Origin: Chloroflexota bacterium
GTDB taxonomy: Bacteria > Chloroflexota > Dehalococcoidia > UBA2979
DNA: 8,486 nucleotides
Reading direction: 5' to 3'
Assembly (NCBI GenBank): GCA_009843585.1
Contig: VYDC01000206.1
Location: 1 to 8,486, forward strand
The notes under the pieces were generated by a model. It was not told where the DNA came from. It did not search any database and was given only the letters and a program-made list of their open reading frames with translations. Positions 6,720 through 8,486 of the stretch are shown in pieces. Position 1 is the stretch's first letter, and every line of letters starts with the position of its first letter. The position numbers and the translations under genes are program-made.

Positions 6720-6745
6720 CCCGCCGGGTGGCGATCGCCGGCGGG
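6720..6745. repeat. Inverted repeat in the divergent intergenic region
   Basis: CCCGCCGG (6720-6727) and CCGGCGGG (6738-6745) are perfect 8-base complements around a 10-base loop. The loop overlaps a second palindrome, GGCGATCGCC (6730-6739). The site is 55-80 bases upstream of the methyltransferase start, inside the 245-base gap (6666-6910) to the HAD gene, where an operator would be expected. It may be chance in such GC-rich DNA. Confidence 0.3.
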
Positions 6746-6830
6746 TCGTGAAGCGTAGCGCTCCCCGGCGCGTCGCGGGAGCTCGCGTGCCGCCGGCCCG
6801 TCGCTCGTCGGCGCGCGGCCCTTCGGTGCG

Positions 6831-6836
6831 TATCAT
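6831..6836 (+). promoter_or_regulatory. Possible -10 box for the HAD-aroA direction
   Basis: TATCAT stands out in the GC-rich gap about 75 bases before the HAD start. No convincing -35 hexamer lies 16-18 bases upstream, so the call rests on the -10 match and position only. Confidence 0.2.
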
Positions 6837-6910
6837 CGCGTCGTGCCTGCTCCGTGACCGGTGGCGGCGACGTGGCCGCGCCGGGTGCGCCGGCACCGGG
6901 GGGATGCGTC

Positions 6911-7570
6911 GTGAGGGCCGTCTTCTGGGATCTCGACGACACCGTCCTGGACACGCTCGCGGGCCGCGTGGAGGCGCTTGCGGGGGCGTACGAGGAGTGC
7001 CTGGGCACCCGGCCCGACGCGCTCGCGCTCTGGCGCGAGCACAGCGGCCGCACGCTCGAGGAACTCGGACGAGAGCTGCTGGGCGACGACGGGCCGCTCT
7101 TCGTGGAGAGCTACCGGCGGCGGTACTACGCCCGTGAGGTCCCGCTTCAGCCGTTCCCCGGTATCGTGGAGACGCTCGATGCGCTCGCGGCCGAGGGGCT
7201 CGAGCTGGCGGTCGTGACGTCGAAGGCCACCTGGGGGGCGACGGGCGAGCTCACGCGTGCAGGCCTGCTGGACCGCTTCGCGGCGGTGGTGGGGTGGCAC
7301 GACAGCGTCCGGCACAAGCCCGACCCCGAGCCGTTGCTGGTCGCGTTGGATCGCCTCCGGATCGACGATCCGGGGGCGGTCGCGTACGTCGGGGACACGC
7401 CGTCCGACATCCGCGCCGCGAGGGCGGCGGGGTGTCGCGCGGTCGGGGCGACGTGGGCGGCGCTCGACGCCCGGCGGGTGCGAGCGGAGCGACCGGACCT
7501 GCTCGCGCACCGCCCGGCGGACGTGCTCGCCTGGGTGCGCCGCGCGGAAGCGGCGGCGCGTGGCGATTGA
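6911..7570 (+). CDS. HAD-superfamily hydrolase (phosphoglycolate-phosphatase-like)
   Basis: This is a cytoplasmic phosphatase of HAD subfamily IA, 219 aa from GTG 6911. Motif I is FWDLDDTVLDT (nucleophile D7, acid/base D9), motif II is VVTSK (T103/S104), the motif III Lys is in RHKPDPEP (K136), and motif IV is YVGDTPSDI (D162 and D166, Mg2+ ligands). The helical cap lies at about 15-80. All catalytic residues are present, so it should be active; the overall plan resembles Gph or PpaX, but the substrate is not predictable. I chose GTG 6911 because GGGGGGA lies six bases upstream and motif I starts five residues later, the usual distance. GTG 6854 would add 19 Gly/Ala/Pro-rich residues and remains possible. 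aroA follows 90 bases downstream on the same strand, perhaps cotranscribed. Confidence 0.93.
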   Translation: MRAVFWDLDDTVLDTLAGRVEALAGAYEECLGTRPDALALWREHSGRTLEELGRELLGDDGPLFVESYRRRYYAREVPLQPFPGIVETLDALAAEGLELAVVTSKATWGATGELTRAGLLDRFAAVVGWHDSVRHKPDPEPLLVALDRLRIDDPGAVAYVGDTPSDIRAARAAGCRAVGATWAALDARRVRAERPDLLAHRPADVLAWVRRAEAAARGD

Positions 7571-7587
7571 GGCTCCCCGGTCCGGTA

Positions 7588-7602
7588 CGCTCCCGTGGAG
7601 CG
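7588..7602 (+). terminator. Short hairpin after the HAD gene
   Basis: CGCTCC (7588-7593) and GGAGCG (7597-7602) form a perfect 6-bp stem with a 3-base loop, 18 bases after the HAD stop. No T tract follows, so it would be at best a weak or factor-assisted terminator, or a processing hairpin between HAD and aroA. Confidence 0.25.
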
Positions 7603-7642
7603 CACAGCGGGGAATCGGGGCCGTCGCGCGGGACGCCGGTCG

Positions 7643-7656
7643 CGGGGGATCCCCCG
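7643..7656. repeat. Perfect 14-base palindrome in front of aroA
   Basis: CGGGGGATCCCCCG is fully self-complementary and ends four bases before the proposed aroA start (7661). It borders the only ribosome-site-like sequence (GGGAGG, 7656-7662), so it could be an operator or, in RNA, a stem close to the initiation site. The loop would be too tight for a full hairpin, which favours a dimeric protein site if it is functional. Confidence 0.45.
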
Positions 7657-7660
7657 GGAG

Positions 7661-8486
7661 GTGGAGGGCTCCGTCGAAACCATAACCGTGTCTCCGGCGG
7701 CGCGCGTCGACGCCGAGATCGATCTGCCGGGATCGAAGAGCTACAGCAACCGGGCGCTGCTGCTGGCCGCGCTCGCCCGGGGCCGCTCTCAGATCACCCG
7801 CGCGCTCTTCTCCGACGACACGCGCTACATGCATCGCGCGCTGACCGACCTGGGTATCCGCGTCGAGGCGGACGAGCATTCGCAGACATACGCGGTCGAG
7901 GGCCGCGGGGGCGAGTTCCCCGTCCGCAGCGCGGCGCTGTCGGTCGGGAACGCGGGGACGGCGGCGAGGTTCCTGACGGCGGCGCTGGCGATCGGCTCCG
8001 GGACCTTCTCCGTGGACGGCTCGCCCCGCATGCGCGAGCGGCCCATCGAGCCGCTCCTCGACGGGCTCCGCCAGCTGGGCGTTGACGCCACGGCGCGGCT
8101 GGGCAACGGGCGGCCGCCCGTCGACATCCGCGCCAACGGCCTCCCCGGGGGCCGCGCCCGCGTCAAGGGGGACATCTCAAGCCAGTTCCTGAGCGCGCTC
8201 CTGATGGCGGCCCCCTATGCGCGCAGCGACGTGTCGCTGGAGGTCGAGGGCGAGCTCGTGTCGGCGCCCTACATCGATCTCACGCTGGACGTGATGGGCT
8301 CGTTCGGGGTGGCGGCGGAACGCGAGGGAGACCACCGCTTCCGGGTGGCGGCGGGCCAGACGTACCGAGGGCGCCAATACGAGATCGAGCCGGACGCATC
8401 GAGCGCCTCCTACTTCTTCGCCGCGGCCGCCGTGTCCGGCGGCCACGTCCGGGTTCAACGCCTGGGCAGGGCCTCCGCGCAGGGGG
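7661..8486 (+). CDS. aroA: 3-phosphoshikimate 1-carboxyvinyltransferase (EPSP synthase), N-terminal part, runs off window
   Basis: This is the sixth enzyme of the shikimate pathway: it transfers enolpyruvyl from PEP to shikimate-3-phosphate and is the glyphosate target. The frame stays open to the window end, showing 275 residues of an expected 420-440. Motifs are LPGSKSYSNRALLLAALARG (K26, S27 and R31 match K22, S23 and R27 of the E. coli enzyme), SDDT, GNAGTAARFLTAAL (96-109, PEP loop), RMRERPI, GDISSQFLSALLMAAPYA (S173, S174, Q175), VSAPYIDLTLDVM and EPDASSASYFFAAAA. F104 stands where E. coli has P101. GTG 7661 gives MEGSVETITVSPAARVD, aligning with the first strand of E. coli AroA (MESLTLQPIARVD). 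GTG 7688 would cut that strand; GTG 7595 would add Arg-rich sequence. The start is uncertain because the ribosome-site-like GGGAGG overlaps it. The C-terminal catalytic Asp and Glu are beyond the edge. Confidence 0.96.
   Translation, partial: MEGSVETITVSPAARVDAEIDLPGSKSYSNRALLLAALARGRSQITRALFSDDTRYMHRALTDLGIRVEADEHSQTYAVEGRGGEFPVRSAALSVGNAGTAARFLTAALAIGSGTFSVDGSPRMRERPIEPLLDGLRQLGVDATARLGNGRPPVDIRANGLPGGRARVKGDISSQFLSALLMAAPYARSDVSLEVEGELVSAPYIDLTLDVMGSFGVAAEREGDHRFRVAAGQTYRGRQYEIEPDASSASYFFAAAAVSGGHVRVQRLGRASAQG

Noticed and set aside
6730..6739. GGCGATCGCC as a HIP1-type genome-wide palindrome
   Set aside because: Only this copy is evident in the window. HIP1 repeats are a cyanobacterial feature, and the gene style here is not cyanobacterial.
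5742..6758. 338-codon + strand frame opposite the methyltransferase
   Set aside because: Antisense shadow with His/Arg-rich sequence and no recognisable fold; the - strand frame has clear SAM-binding motifs.
6666..6836. N-terminal extension of the methyltransferase starting at ATG 6836
   Set aside because: The 57 extra residues are Arg/Gly/Pro-rich without any motif, and the ATG at 6665 sits at the normal distance from motif I.
6833..7879. 348-codon - strand frame opposite the HAD gene and the start of aroA
   Set aside because: It covers two well-supported + strand genes and the gap between them and shows no motif of its own.
1..8486. Defence, toxin-antitoxin, phage or mobile-element system
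   Set aside because: Every substantial gene is accounted for by transport, carbohydrate, methyltransferase, phosphatase or shikimate functions or by one unknown membrane protein. No transposase, integrase, nuclease or direct-repeat boundary is visible.

Overview
The window reads as ordinary chromosomal DNA from a very high-GC bacterium. The strongly G/C-biased third codon positions, the many GTG starts and the style of the proteins (unknown W-x-RRRGLPHF membrane protein, GH15 hydrolase, NVGAGTGSYEP methyltransferase) suggest a member of the Actinomycetota, probably a deep or environmental lineage. This placement is inference; there is no rRNA or other marker. I see no tRNA, rRNA, CRISPR array, insertion sequence, integrase or phage gene. 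No intergenic stretch exceeds 300 bases.

Region 1 (1-2491, + strand) is a metal-uptake ABC operon: the C-terminal part of a zinc-type substrate-binding protein with an extreme Asp/His/Glu/Gly loop (2-697), the ATPase (732-1640) and the permease (1640-2491, overlapping the ATPase stop by one base). Together they would capture Zn2+ (or Mn2+) outside the membrane and drive it inward. The ATPase has an unusual cysteine cluster just after its H-loop.

Region 2 (2498-6665) is read from the - strand. A hairpin at 2498-2545 lies between the convergent permease and an unrecognised integral membrane protein (2584-3738). Upstream of that is a GH15 glucoamylase/trehalase-type enzyme (3901-5724), and then a class I SAM-dependent methyltransferase (5907-6665). 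The 182-base gap before the GH15 gene holds a compact set of perfect inverted repeats that could fold as a closing stem around two hairpins. It is the best candidate here for an undescribed element.

Region 3 (6666-8486, + strand) begins with a divergent intergenic region, then a HAD-superfamily phosphatase (6911-7570), then aroA (EPSP synthase, shikimate pathway), which runs off the right edge. A perfect 14-base palindrome sits directly in front of the aroA start.

Overall the genes are recognisable housekeeping or accessory functions. I found no defence, toxin or mobile system. The points worth a second look are the GH15 leader structure, the Cys-rich ATPase segment, the Asp/His repeat in the binding protein, the palindrome at aroA and the unknown membrane protein.
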